Below are positions 9,881-20,386 of a stretch of 64,000 bases of DNA, one piece after another. The position numbers and the translations under genes were made by a program. The notes beneath the pieces were generated by a model, which worked only from the letters and a program-made list of their open reading frames with translations, did not search any database and was not told the DNA's origin. Each line of letters opens with the position of its first letter. The stretch's first letter is position 1. This stretch comes from Anniella stebbinsi (Eukaryota; Chordata; Lepidosauria; Squamata; Anniellidae): positions 70,858,763 through 70,922,762 of the forward strand of contig JARDYH010000007.1 of assembly GCA_029215795.1 (NCBI GenBank). The letters are read 5' to 3'.

Positions 9881-11408
9881 TCGCTGACAAAAGAGGAGGG
9901 TGGGGCAGTTGTTCGCTCAACTGCTCAACTGTGAAGGGGGAGGGAGAGAGGGCGCCCGAGCACCCAATGAAGAAGGCAAGTGAGGCCACCGCCCATGCCC
10001 GGGACACAGTCCCATTCAACTCTATGGTTCTTACTCCTGAGTAGGCATGTCTAGGTTTCCTGACCAGAACAATGCTGGCATCCCCTTGCCATGCCAACAT
10101 TGACCTCAAACATCTTCAAAAACTAATTGTAATACTTTCTCTTCACTTATCTTTAATATGATCTTAGGGGAAAGCATAGTGTGTTGTTTTACCATAATTG
10201 TGCAGTTTCAGGCTGCCGTACTATTGTATTTGCATAAATTTTTTATATTTTTAAAATATAAAAAATTAAATTCAGGGGGAAGGAGAATGTGGTGGTGGGG
10301 CACGAGATTTTGCCGGCATAGTAGCGATACAGGTGAAAAGATACATGAGCGCAACAACGCACAGATGTGAAAGTGCCCAGCGCTCGACTTGCTAAGGAAA
10401 CGGAGGTGGAAACCGCGGACGCAAACCAGAAAAAAAGTAGGTGTGATGGAGTCCAGAGACAGAGAGAAAGAGAAAAACAGCAAATCAGGGAGAAGAAAAA
10501 TGCACAGATGGTAAAAAATTAAAAAGTGGGTGCTGGGTTGCAATTCAGATCTAAAAGTGGGTCCTGAGTCTGAAAAGGTTCAAGACTACAGGTTTAACAA
10601 ACAAAGGCTTCCACTTTTGTTCTTGGACCTGCTCCTCTGCTTTTAACAGCAGCCAGGCATAAAGGAATGTAGTAGGTAAAGTCTTCCCCACCATGTCTCT
10701 TCACACCAGGAAAAGGTTCACCAATTGAATATCTGAGTCACCGGCGAATGTCATAAAGGCAGAGGAGCAGGGCCTAGTTGCCATGTCCAGACCCCGAGAG
10801 GGCTCCTGGACATTCAGAGTTGAGTAGATTTTCACAAAGTGCAGATTTGCTCATGGCAGAACTTCACAAGTTGGAAAATCGGCGCAGGGTGGGATTTTCT
10901 TTTGCTGAGGCCAAGGTACAGGAGCTCTTTGTCATGGGGAGCTGACAACTATTACAGCAAGACCCAAGAGGCTGGTTTTGCAGCCTCTCCCCCTCCGCCC
11001 ACCCTCCAAACTGCTGGCCACCCTCTGCCGGCTTTCACTTCTGCTTCCTGCTTCCCTTTCACATTTTTAGATGTTTTAAAAACAGCCTCCAATTTACTGA
11101 AACCCCAGCTAAAAACAGAAGCCCAAAAACCATTTGGCTGCTCCTAGTAGCGCTCCTTCCACCCATAGCAACCAGCTCTTTCTGTCCTCCTTTTGCTCTC
11201 AATTGCATCCTGGGTAGGTGAAAGTTGGGATCAACCAGCCAGATGCAAAGGACAGGAAGGCTCCTATAACTTTTAATAGTTTCACAGGATTCTTTTTCAC
11301 CCCTGCATGCCAAGCTGCGCTGGTCAAAAGACTTCCTTCCAAATACCTAACAAAAGTAGAAGAGACTAGTCTTCCTTTGCATTCAGTCACTCTACAGGAC
11401 AGGAAGGA

Positions 11409-11632
11409 TGCTTCCAGATGGAGGCCCCTAACACTACCAATCAAAAGACATTGTGCGGCTAATCTGTCTTTTCTTCCTTAACTGTTTTGTTTTGTTTTGT
11501 TTTGTGGAAGACAGAAAATGCGGTAGGAAAACATGGGAGGGCTTCCAGTTGAAAACAGTGACGTCTGGACCCTCAGTAAAATTCTGTGAATGAGGAAGAG
11601 CGATTAGGTGACCAAAGCCTTGTCAGGAAGCA
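11409..11632 (+). mobile_element. Family C MITE (reference copy)
   Basis: A 224-bp element that starts TGCTTCCAGATGGAGG and ends TTGTCAGGAAGCA, an imperfect inverted pair of TGCTTCC(A/T)GA type. The internal order is CTAACACTACCAATCAAAAG, then ATTGTGCGGC, then a purine-rich stretch, then AAAATTCTGTGAATGAGG. Related copies are at 8509, 14579, 23330, 52913, 54537 and 54674. A (GTTTT)n expansion is inside this copy. Confidence 0.8.
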
Positions 11633-11870
11633 CCAAAATAAGCTTGATGCAGTGTTCTCAGCCAACAATGGCTGCTATGTAACCAGAGCATGGCCTCCTC
11701 CTATGACTTTAACAGCACCTTGATCTGCAGAAATCATTAGGTGAAACTTTTCACAGCATGGAGATAAACATCACTAGCTATCAAACTACTGCTAGAACAC
11801 AGCTATAGTGGCTGGTTGGAAAGTTGGTAACCTTAGCCACTGTTCCTAGTTAAGTTACTACCTTTTTTCT

Positions 11871-12001
11871 AGCAGGGCTCCTGTGACTTTAACAGCTAAG
11901 TGACATGCAAAAATTCAAAAGAATATCTCTGCTGGGGAAAAAAAGCTTTCCTGTTGAATTTTTGCCTAGCAGGCAGCTCTTTCGCACAGGAGCTCTGCTA
12001 G
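11871..12001. mobile_element. Short foldback element, CTAGCAGGGCTCCTGTG ends
   Basis: CTAGCAGGGCTCCTGTG at the left pairs imperfectly with CACAGGAGCTCTGCTAG at the right, and GCAAAAATTCAA pairs with TTGAATTTTTGC inside. The phrase GGGCTCCTGTGACTTTAACAG is also the subterminal phrase of family P, so this may be a distant relative. Confidence 0.6.
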
Positions 12002-12039
12002 AGAAGCCAAGATGTCCCTTCCCCTCCGTACCTCTCAAA

Positions 12040-12115
12040 GAACTCTAATCTTTGTAAACCGCCCAGAACATTTTGGATGTTAGGTGGCACAGAAATGGAA
12101 TAAATGAAATGAAAC
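12040..12115 (+). mobile_element. LINE 3' tail remnant
   Basis: TTTGTAAACCGCCCAGAACAT, GGTGGCACAGAAATGGAA and TAAATGAAATGAAA give the L2-like LINE 3' end, here with a degraded tail. Confidence 0.65.
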
Positions 12116-12633
12116 GATCCCCAGGGGCCACAGGTGCTCACCCCCCACTTATCCTTCATCCTGACTTCACACCTACTGGAACTTCTTCCGCCACCCCTAT
12201 CATCTCCCTTTCTGTTTGCACTGAACTCCACACAAGACAGGGCTAGAGACATCGTTTTTAGAAGTGTTGAAGGTAGGGTGTCACACGAGCATCACTGCTT
12301 GTGGCACATGCCTTGCTGTTCTGCAGCCATCTCATGTCCAATGGGTTCTGCAGGCTTGTGATACACCACTAAAAGCATCAAAATAGAAACCACAGTGGGA
12401 CGAGCGTGCACACTATGGCCAGCAGTGCCTCTTATCATACGATGTAACTGTCTGTCTCCAGCCTAAGACGTAGTCAACAACCAATTGTTAGGATTGCTCT
12501 GGCACAAAGGGACTCTCCCAGAAGGAAATGGCAATGTGTACAGGCGAGAGATCTGGGGGAAAAAGCAGCAGAAGGGAGAGCAAAGAGTGCCCAACTCATG
12601 GCTCTGGGGGCCAGCATCCCAATTGTCACTTAC

Positions 12634-12661
12634 CTGTTGCCCACAGACCTGAGTTCACCAT
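12634..12661 (-). CDS. POU2F2: POU2F2 coding exon 1 (start codon)
   Basis: The ATG at 12661-12659 is in the context GTAGCCATGG and begins MVNSGLWAT plus the first base of a Glu codon completed by exon 2. Recalled mammalian Oct-2 begins MVHSSMGAP-E: the same nine residues plus split Glu, the same MV.S start and the same phase. The donor CAG|GTAAGTGAC is close to consensus. With this exon the four exons total 186 nt and 62 residues, equal to the mammalian count. The frame stays open upstream of this ATG, but the family length and the orthologous start decide for it. The plus strand also has an acceptor-like site here; I judge it a chance match. Confidence 0.92.
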
Positions 12662-12896
12662 GGCTACGGCTCTTCTGGAGGAGGCGAGAGGACATTGGAG
12701 AGTCCTGCCTGCCACTGACAGACAGTGCCTGTTCCAGAGAGGGGAAGAGCGGATGGCGGGACAGAGGAAGGGCCTCCGAGCTCGGGGCAGGTCTGGGGGA
12801 GTCCCCTGGCGCTTGAGAAGCAAGAACACTGAATCTGACAGGAAGCAGCTGGGAGGAAGAAGCCATGGCAAGGCGTGTGTGGGGGAGCGAAGAACG
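12662..12896 (-). other. POU2F2: Probable POU2F2 5' UTR of exon 1
   Basis: This GC-richer stretch lies immediately upstream of the start codon. It may be bounded by an acceptor (CCAGTCCTTGCAG at 12897-12898) if the 5' UTR is spliced, or may run to a local transcription start. It contains upstream ATGs, including one 34 nt before the start and out of frame with it. That gives an overlapping upstream ORF that could dampen translation. I see no convincing TATA box; the transcription start is not determined. Confidence 0.5.
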
Positions 12897-14578
12897 CTGC
12901 AAGGACTGGCACATAACAAACACATGTGCCTGTACAGGTCTGTTATCTGAAATTACCCTTGTGCCCACGGATGGCTTACCCTTGCATTTGCAGGGCCAAG
13001 GGCTCTGCCACACACATGCCTGGACACCCAACCTAGGTGGGGCGCGAGGGTTTTGTACAAAATGCACATGCCACATGCTCGTGAGCTGTGTGCCACTACC
13101 TGGACAGGAGCACAGAGAAAGGTTCTCTTGCATGTTACAGTAATATTTAAATATCATTGGGACAAGTTTTAGCCTTTTCTGGCATGGTAGCTGAAAGATC
13201 TATCTATCTGTAAGCCGCCTTTCAGGGTAACCCCCCCCCCCCAAGGCGGCGTATAAAACAGCAACATATATTATCCTTCATGGTATCCTGGAATTCCAGA
13301 GTGGAGTGCTCCATCCCACAATGCTGCCTATAACTAAATAGCTGGTCAAGATCCACAGGGCCTCATCAGACAACCCCACCACGCTTTCCAGCTTCACCAG
13401 GCAACCAGGCTGCCCTACCCTGTCCCTGCAGGCATCTCCAGGCTGTCCTGCCCTGTCCCTTCCACACTTCTCAATGAGCTGTAGTCCTGATGGGCATGTA
13501 CTGTTGCTCAGCATAGCTCTCTGGTGTATCCTAGAAGGCCGAATTGGCACCTCAGGAGGGCCAGATTTCGCCACCGTGCCTGAGGTTCAAAACCCGATTT
13601 AGCACAACATCCTTCATTCCATGTTGTTCCTGAGCAGCAGAAACACATATTCTAATGTGGGACTGGAATGAGAAATAGCATCCCTTTGGTTGTTGCAGAT
13701 GTGCTATCCTTGGCAGCCACCTAGGGACTCCAGATAGTAAGGTAAGATCCACTTTGGGGAGTTCCAGATGAGGCTTTTATTGTGCAACGGCCCTGCCTCA
13801 TTCATGGAGTGTCATCAGACGGGTGGATTTTCGCATTTCCCTACCGTCGCTATGGCCTCCTGCTGCTGTCCCACAATAGCGACGATCCCTTTACACAGGG
13901 AGAGAAAGAAGCAGCAGCAATAACCATGTGGCCCGTTCAGGGGGGTCATTTTTATCACACCGCTTTTCCGGCACACAGTAGGAAATGGCGGCACATTCCG
14001 TTGTTGTTGTTGTTTTCAAAGATAGATTAAAAGGTGTCTATTTTGCAATGGAAAAATGAGTGGAAGGAGCAGGAGGCACGCGGGAGGCTGACCCCGTTGT
14101 CTAAAGGATGCACGAACATTCGTAAGTGGGCAGTAGTGAGCGTGCGGTAAAACCCCCTCTGATGATGATGCTCGTGGACTTTTATGATAGGTCCATAAAG
14201 TCATCGCCTTCCTCTTGTAACCCAGGGGAGCCACGTCGTTCACTGCAGATGAGCCAAGATGGAACCAATTCTGTTTGGATTGAGAGGCACATACTTAGCC
14301 TGGACTAGTTACCCCTGAAGAGACAGATGTGCATCACCGTTCTGACTGTACTGCTAGGGTGGTTATAGAGCAGTGAATCTTGGACGCCGTCCTCAAACAC
14401 CAGGTATGAGAGGCCTGGCTGTGGCTAACTGGTGGTGAGAGAGAGGCTCTCTGCTCATGCTCAGAGACACTTTTATTATTTCATGAACTGTAAGGCTAAT
14501 CTCCAGCATCCAAAACAGATTGTGGGGCTAAGCCCTCATAAAGACTAAGTCTTTAAAACCTGCAAGAAGACAGCAGGG
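12897..14578. other. Upstream region, little recognised
   Basis: It contains a LINE 3' tail remnant at 13205-13265 (GTAAGCCGCCTTTCAGGGTA, poly-C, AAGGCGGCGTATAAA) and a family-C-like end at about 13765-13810 (TTCCAGATGAGGCTTTTATT). No exon is recognised. Confidence 0.5.
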
Positions 14579-14774
14579 GCTTTTAGATGGAGGATTCTTA
14601 GTGCTACTACTAATCAAAAGATGTCTTCTTCTTTCCCTCCATAACTGATTTTTTGTGATAAGAGAAAATACTGGGGGGGGGGGGTACTAGTGAAATAGGA
14701 TATTGTCTGGACCTCCTGTAAAATTCCATGGATGAAGCAAGGTGATTGCTAGATGAAAGCTTTGTCTGGAAGCA
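14579..14774 (+). mobile_element. Family C MITE
   Basis: It starts GCTTTTAGATGGAGGATTC and ends GCTTTGTCTGGAAGCA, with AGTGCTACTACTAATCAAAAG and AAAATTCCATGGATGAAG inside. A poly-G run has expanded in the centre. Confidence 0.75.
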
Positions 14775-15319
14775 TCAAGTGACAGACAGCTGCAGGATGT
14801 TAGCCTGCATTTTTGTCTACTTGCCACTGGAGGGAAGCAGAGGGCCACCAATTCTCACACTTACCTGGGGTGATGTGGCCCACTACAGTCTACAGACAAC
14901 AACACAGTTACACCAGAAGACGCTCACATACGATACCTATCACATTCACCCTCAACACCGTGACAAATACACACATACACCAGCATCAGTACATCCACTA
15001 AATTCTGCTACCAACAATCTCACACATTTATTGGGGAGCCAGGAGTACACAGTCAGAGTTTTTTGTAACCGGACACATTAAAGATGGACCCACATAATGC
15101 AACAAGCCCTTATAGGAACAGCCAAGTTGTACACCAAGGTCAACAACTAGCGCTGCCAGAGGGCCACCGTGGGATGGGTGCTGGAGGGCAAAGGCCAAGC
15201 TCACTGTCACGTATTCTATTTATCTACACTCTACTTTTGCCTCTGGAGTTGGCAACTGGAAGGCCAGATTTCACCCAGGGGGCCACTAGTTGTTGGCTCT
15301 AAAATATGTGAAGAAGCAA

Positions 15320-15324
<5 letters not shown>
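14775..15324. other. No recognised content
   Basis: Neither splice-bounded exons nor known repeats are recognised in this stretch. Confidence 0.5.
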
Positions 15325-15360
<36 letters not shown>

Positions 15361-15369
15361 TCTCTCTTT
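15325..15369 (+). repeat. (CT)n microsatellite
   Basis: A nearly uninterrupted CT run with one CCCTC break. Confidence 0.97.
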
Positions 15370-15730
15370 CACACAAATGCCCATCTAGGCACATCTGCAA
15401 TCCATGCCTATCATGAACACACAGAATAAAAATTTACCAAGATGCACAGTAATTTACAACCCACCTTGCACACCTTTGTTCTTCGCATTCTTTTTTTTAA
15501 AAAAACTTAGGCTGTCCAGAAAATCATGTACAACTCTATTCACACATACTTGTATCCCCCTGGACGTGATTCACAGGGTCCAGGGGAGTTAAAAACACAC
15601 ACTTGTAGCTACTTGTGTATGTTTACGGAACCCTGGGACTGGAATAGCTGAGGGTTGTGGGTAGGAATGCAAGTGAAGTGGGGGTAGGAACCACACACAT
15701 GCCATTAGCACCTTACCAAAGCTAGTAGAA

Positions 15731-15930
15731 CATAACTTAGTGGAAACGAGAATACTTGGTTTGCAAGCAGAAGATCCCAGGCTCAATACCCAGCATCTCC
15801 AGCTAAGTGAACTCAGATCAGCTAGGCTGAGAAAGGTCTCGCTTGGGTCCTTGGAGAGCCACTGCCAGCCAGAGCGAGCAAAACTGGGCTAGATGGACTC
15901 CACAGAAAGCAGCTTCGTAGTGTATCGATC
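15731..15930 (+). mobile_element. tRNA-derived SINE, diverged
   Basis: It keeps TTTGCAAGCAGAAGATCCCA, the B-box-like GGCTCAATACCC, AGCATCTCCAG, AAACTGGGCTAGATGGACTC and GCAGCTTC in the order of the squamate SINE seen more clearly at 56583. Confidence 0.75.
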
Positions 15931-15984
15931 CAGTTAGTGGGGCCCAGCAGTTTGAGTGCTACAGTTAGGAGATGGGGGCTAAAG

Positions 15985-16106
15985 CAAGTGATTAATTTGT
16001 AGCCTCGAGCAAGTGATCCAGCCTCAGTCTCTTATCTGTAAAATGGGAATAGCAGTATCCTACCCCATAGGGTTTTTGTGAACACACACACACACACACA
16101 CACACA
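15985..16106 (+). mobile_element. MIR SINE fragment followed by (CA)n
   Basis: GCAAGTGATCCAGCCTCAGT, TCTGTAAAATGGGAATAG and CCCCATAGGGTTTTTGTGA follow the MIR core (CAAGTCACTTAACCTC...CTGTAAAATGGGGATAATA...CATAGGGTTGTTGTGA). A (CA)n tract occupies 16083-16106. Confidence 0.75.
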
Positions 16107-16242
16107 AAGCTGCAAAACAGTTTTGTACATTTAAAAGTGCTACATAGCTCCTGATCAACTTAACCATCAGAAATGAAGACAGTGCTGGTCTGATTTCGAG
16201 AAAGAAGAGTAACTTTTAAGAAACAACAGCAAAGCTAGACTT

Positions 16243-16335
16243 TAGCGGCACAATCCTAACCATGTTTATCAGGAAGTACGCCCTACTGGGTTCAATGGGA
16301 CATGTTTCTTAGACAGGATGCTAAGAATTGCAGCA
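16243..16335. mobile_element. Small palindromic MITE (GCACAATCCTAA ends)
   Basis: GGCACAATCCTAACCATGTTT at the left pairs imperfectly with the right end, CAGGATGCTAAGAATTGC. The centre is CTACTGGGTTCAATGGGAC. Another copy is at 34967-35067 and half copies are near 34376 and 34650. Confidence 0.6.
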
Positions 16336-16979
16336 TAAGCAACCCTGAAATTCCCTGATGCTACTTTCAGAGAACCACAGGCTGGGGCCAGAGTCTAATT
16401 CTCGGAGAGACAGGTCCAGAATGTATTTTAAAAATTATGCTTTACAGCAAATGCTCAGGCCAAGCTTGCTGCATCCTTAGCTATTGGTGGAGATAAGGTT
16501 AGCAGCAGCTGCCGGGCAGTGCATGGAGATGGGATACCAGAAGCATGTTGGCCTTAGACTGGACTATCGAAGTTACAGGCCGAGGCTGTTAGTTGTCCAC
16601 AGGTTTGGTAATGTAAACCCAGGCTGGATTTCCTTTGACTCAAGGTTGAGCTCGGGGGTTGCTCTGAGTGCCTGTGACCATGTGCAGAGCGCTTCTCCAC
16701 ACACTTTGCCATCACAGATCTGGGATTAGGTCTCCAGACCTCTAGGCCGAAAGGTGCAGTTACCAGCCTACACTTGAGCATTAGCTCTTTCCGGTGGGCT
16801 CGGGCCCAGCAGGAGAGCTACAGGTTGAAACTGGAAGACAAAAGCAGAGCTGCTGTGGTGTGGAGGGGAGAGATTCGTCAAGGAGCCATCCATGCTCCCT
16901 CCCCATCGCACACACATACACCCTGGTGCTGTCTATGAGGAACCTGTGGCTAGAATAGCAATGGGCCTGCAGGTCAGCA
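16336..16979. other. No recognised content
   Basis: Unique-looking sequence without a supported exon or repeat. Confidence 0.5.
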
Positions 16980-17245
16980 GCAAGGGGCAGGAACTGAGCC
17001 GCCCTGCCCGGTCCCTGTCTCCCTGTTCCCGCGGCTGGCTGAGGCGGGCGGTAATGAGAGGAGACGGCCGGTGTCGCGGGCGCTCCCCCGGGGCTGTGGT
17101 TATTGTATGTGACGCGCCGGCTCCATCGCGCTGCTCATATTTCTCCCCCGATCAATACTTTTGACTCCCTACAAGACAATAATCGCTTGTCCGCGGCCGC
17201 CAGTCGATCAAATACATTATTAGAGTGTGCTCCCGGGGGAGCAAG
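16980..17245. promoter_or_regulatory. CpG-rich putative conserved regulatory element
   Basis: Dense CpG (GTGTCGCGGGCGCTCC, TGTCCGCGGCCGCC) is joined to AT-rich homeobox-like motifs (TAATGAGAGG, TGATCAATACTT-like CGATCAATAC, GACAATAATCG, CGATCAAATACATTATTAG). No repeat is recognised. The mix of intact CpGs and TAAT/ATCAAT words, in a region of decayed repeats, suggests selective constraint. It lies about 4.4 kb upstream of POU2F2 exon 1, so it could be a promoter or enhancer of that gene. Confidence 0.5.
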
Positions 17246-18002
17246 GAGCAGGGCGGGCGGGGGAGGGGAGCAGCAGGCGGGGGGAAAGTAGAGGGAATGT
17301 GGCAGGTGTGGGGGGGACGATGGCAGAAGGCAGGACAAGTTTGTGGTAGGGTGGAGGGGAGAAGAGGAGGGAATCAATTGCTCACTCCTATCTGGCTCTT
17401 CTCTCACCTACGAGGAAGAATGGCTCCTTCCACGTGAAAGTTCGCAGGCACACCTCATGGCCTGTACCCTCGTTCACGGACTAGATGGTGGGGAGTAGAC
17501 CTGTGGCAGAGGAGTGTGCAAAACTTCCCTGAGAAGTTTTGCTAGCTGAGTCAAAACTTCCGGCTTCCCCCAGAATTACTCAGGTGTTTCACCTACCAAT
17601 TTCCAAGCGTCACATTTCACGTTTGACGAAGTCCACTGCCCAATTAGGAATGTGCAAAAGCCCCCTGAGAAATTTCACCCAGCTCATCAAAACTCTCCCA
17701 ACTTCCCTCAGCTATTTCATCTCGCAGGAACACAAGACATTTGCGTCAAATTTTGCTTCAGGTGAGAATAACCCAGAGAGATCCTCAGGGTAGCATGTTC
17801 CCCCCTCCCCTCTCTTCCAGCAAGATCACAAGGAGTTTGCATCTGTCTAGAATTAAGTGTAGTTTAGCATGCCATCCAGACTCTAAACTGTGGTTAATCT
17901 TCACTATAGTTTGTCTAAACAAGCCGGCTTCGCAAACTATGATTTGAAGTTGGCATGTTCGCACTAACTGTAGTTAAGCTTAGCCATAGTATGTCAGGTT
18001 CA
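17246..18002. other. Purine-rich sequence, otherwise unrecognised
   Basis: 17246-17380 is strongly G/A-rich on the plus strand. The rest shows no gene. Short related phrases TTCACCTACCAATTTC and TTTCACCCAGCTCATC repeat about 100 bp apart. Confidence 0.5.
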
Positions 18003-18118
18003 GGCTTTGTGCATGCTTTGCACACAGAAGGTCTCAGGTTCATTCCCTGGCATCTCTAGTACAAAGGATCCCAGGTAGCAGTACTGGCAAAGACCCTTTG
18101 CCTAAGAACCTGCAAAGG
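18003..18118 (+). mobile_element. tRNA-derived SINE fragment
   Basis: GCTTTGCACACAGAAGGTCT, CAGGTTCATTCCCTGGCATC and CCAGGTAGCAGTACTGGCAA are the tRNA-like head of the SINE at 56583. The 3' part is missing. Confidence 0.75.
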
Positions 18119-18206
18119 TGCTGTTAATATATTTAAATTAGTAGATGGCAAAGGCTTTTAGCATTCAAATGAGCAGAAAGCAATACCTTACCAACGTAGT
18201 AAGCGA

Positions 18207-18366
18207 TCTCATACTGAGACAGATCATTGGCCCACCTACCTCAGTGTTGCAGAAGCTCCCTGAGATTTCGGCCTTTCCCAGTCCCATTTAGAGAGGCCAG
18301 GGATTGAACCTGGGACCTTTTGCATGCAAAGCATGGGCTCTACCAATATGGTACAGCTTCTCCCTA
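18207..18366 (-). mobile_element. tRNA-derived SINE, antisense
   Basis: ACTGAGACAGATCATTGGCC, GGGATTGAACCTGGGACCTT and TTGCATGCAAAGCATG are the reverse complement of the SINE tail, B box and A-box side. It is nearly full length. Confidence 0.8.
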
Positions 18367-18567
18367 AGGGCATTCAAACAATGGGAGCTCCATTTCATTC
18401 TGAGGTGAGGCGACATTTGTGTCTTTACCTATTTTATCATTTCTTCAGGGCTGATTCATAAAACCCCTTTATAATGGGGTGGTTGTCATTCATCACACAC
18501 CTAGATGGCTACAGAAGAACAAGAGCCCTGCTGGATTAGACCACAGGCTTATCTAGTCTGGAAGAGA

Positions 18568-18936
18568 CCTGGTTTGCATGTAATGAGAAGCCACCGTGGG
18601 TGAATTTCCCTGCAGGGTTTTTTGTTGTGGCGGCAGCAGCAATGCTAAATATTCAGGATGCCGTAGGGGGCACAGTGTAGCTTCACATTACATGTGAACC
18701 TGACATGGGTGGGTTGTTGGGGTGGTTGACAACCCATCCAGAACCTATGGGCTATTTTAGAGTTGTGGGTGGCTTGACAACCCATCAACGACCCACGCTT
18801 GCTGGGTTCGCATTTAATGAGAAGCTACAGCGCACCCCTGGTGTGCCCCAAATATTCAAAATGGCAGCCACTACCACAACAAGAAACCCCATGGGGAAAT
18901 TCACTCATGGTAGCTTCTCGTTATGTGCAAACCAGG
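18568..18936. mobile_element. Dimeric foldback element nested in CR1
   Basis: The outer ends CCTGGTTTGCATGTAATGAG and CTCGTTATGTGCAAACCAGG are inverted. Two more inner ends of the same sequence lie inside: CTTCACATTACATGTGAACC at 18681 and CTGGGTTCGCATTTAATGAG at 18799. The element is therefore two palindromic units of about 140 bp around a further palindromic spacer (TTGACAACCCATC occurs in both arms). Confidence 0.8.
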
Positions 18937-19197
18937 CCACACTGTTACCAAGTGGCCAACCAGATGCCCATAGGAAGCCCATAGGAAGAACAATAGCTTT
19001 CATCCACTGTTGTTACCTAAAAATTGTTATTCTGCCATTGATCCTGGAGGTTGTATGCATGTACGAATATATACATTTAAATAGTATATAGCCATCATGA
19101 CTAGTACCGACTGATAGCCATATTCTCCATGAATTTGTCTAATCCTCTTTTAAAGCCATCTAAGTTGGTGACCATCAGTATGTCTTGTGGCAGTGAG

Positions 19198-19421
19198 CTA
19201 GTTCACATGACACAACAGCCCACTGGGAGTTAATTTACCTGTGAGGAGCTAGGGTGCATGCCAGCTGCTATTATAAATATACAAGTCCCAGCTGGGAGTT
19301 ACCAGGGCTTGTGCCATCCAAACCCACGTGGCAGAGGACATTTGAGGGTTAAACAGCCCTCACATAACCCTGAAACGGACTGTGGGTTATACAAGGGTTA
19401 ATTAGCCCACATGTGAACCAG
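19198..19421. mobile_element. Foldback element nested in CR1
   Basis: The ends CTAGTTCACATG and CATGTGAACCAG are inverted, and internal GGGAGTTAATT/GGGTTAATTAGCCCAC also pairs. The ends resemble those of the neighbouring nested element (CCTGGTTYGCAT), so both may belong to one superfamily. LINE sequence resumes directly on both sides. Confidence 0.75.
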
Positions 19422-19867
19422 ATCATAGAATCCATGGTTTAACTATGTGCTGTGTAAGGAAGTAATTCTGTCCTGAATCTGCAACAATCCAGCTTCACTG
19501 GGTGGCCCTGGGTTCTAGTATCATGAGAGGGAGAAAACCTTCTCCCTATCTACTTACTCTACATTGTACATAATGTTATACACCACCATCATGTCCTCCT
19601 ACTTACCTTTTTTTCTAAACAAAAAAGCCACAAATGTTCATCTTGTAGGGGAGTTGTTCTAGCCCCCTGATCATTATGGTTACTCTTTTCTGAACCATTT
19701 TGCTTTGTATGAATATACTGGCAGGAGCAAAAAACCAACCCATGGGAAGACCATGGTCTTGAAAGGTGGCTATATATTAAAAATAAAATGTTGTGTTCTG
19801 CTCAAAATGTGGGTTTCGTTCTAGCATTTGCTAAGCTCTACCCAATATATGGCCAAACCAATGTAGC

Positions 19868-20187
19868 TAGGGTGACCATATGAAAAGGAGGACCGGGCTC
19901 CTGTATCTTTAACAGTTGTATAGAAAAGGGAATTTCAGCAGATGTCATTTGTATGCATGTAGCACCTGGTGAAATTCCCTCATCATCCCAACAGTTAAAG
20001 CTGCAAAAGCAACACTAGAGTGACCAGATACAAAAGAGGGCAGGGCTCCTGAAGCTTTAACTGTTGGGATGAAGAAGGAATTTCACCAGGTGCTGCATGC
20101 ATACAAATGATACCTGCTGAAATTCCCTTTTCAATCCAACTGTTAAAGATACAGGAGCCCGGTCCTCCTTTCCATATGGTCACCCTA
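19868..20187 (-). mobile_element. Family P MITE, copy 2 (GCATGC subtype)
   Basis: 320 bp with ends TAGGGTGACC/GGTCACCCTA. The flanks AATGTAGC and AAAGTAGC match at 7 of 8. It belongs to the subtype with GTATCTTTAACAG arms and a GCATGYAGCACCTGG core. The centre is in the opposite orientation to copy 1. Confidence 0.9.
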
Positions 20188-20386
20188 AAAGTAGCTGTGT
20201 GAGATTGCAACATAAGAGCAACATGGGTTAGGGGAATCATTCTGGATCATAGAGACTATGGGCTGCAGAGCTTTGTTTTGGGGGGGCCTTGTGACATTGG
20301 TACCTAGTGTTGATGCACTGAGCATGGCAGATCCTCCCATAGGAATTCAAAAGAAATGCCTGGCTGGCTCAGACCAAGGTCATCGC

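Larger units (their letters stand above)
1382..12633 (-). other. POU2F2 intron 1
   Basis: This intron of about 11.25 kb runs between the donor CAG|GTAAGTGAC at exon 1 and the exon 2 acceptor. It carries CR1 fragments, a family P palindrome, an L2-like LINE cluster and several foldback elements listed separately. The remaining stretches (1382-2595, 5265-7324 apart from a hairpin, 9881-11408) show no gene or repeat that I recognise. Confidence 0.8.
18510..19755 (-). mobile_element. CR1-type LINE, interrupted twice
   Basis: Read on the minus strand this is a CR1 ORF2 C-terminus plus 3' UTR. From about 19755 down come RT-end phrases (antisense CTAATCCTCTTTTAAAGCCA is the GFKRGLD motif). At 18937-19000 and 18510-18567 comes the 3' UTR (antisense GTGGCCAACCAGATGCCCAT, AGAGCCCTGCTGGATTAGAC). 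Two foldback elements sit inside it (18568-18936 and 19198-19421), splitting otherwise collinear LINE sequence. Confidence 0.85.

Noticed and set aside
12528..12950. Plus-strand 140-codon ORF, with an acceptor-like site before MATALLEE
   Set aside because: The minus strand here carries POU2F2 exon 1, with a conserved start, phase and donor; the plus ORF is its shadow.
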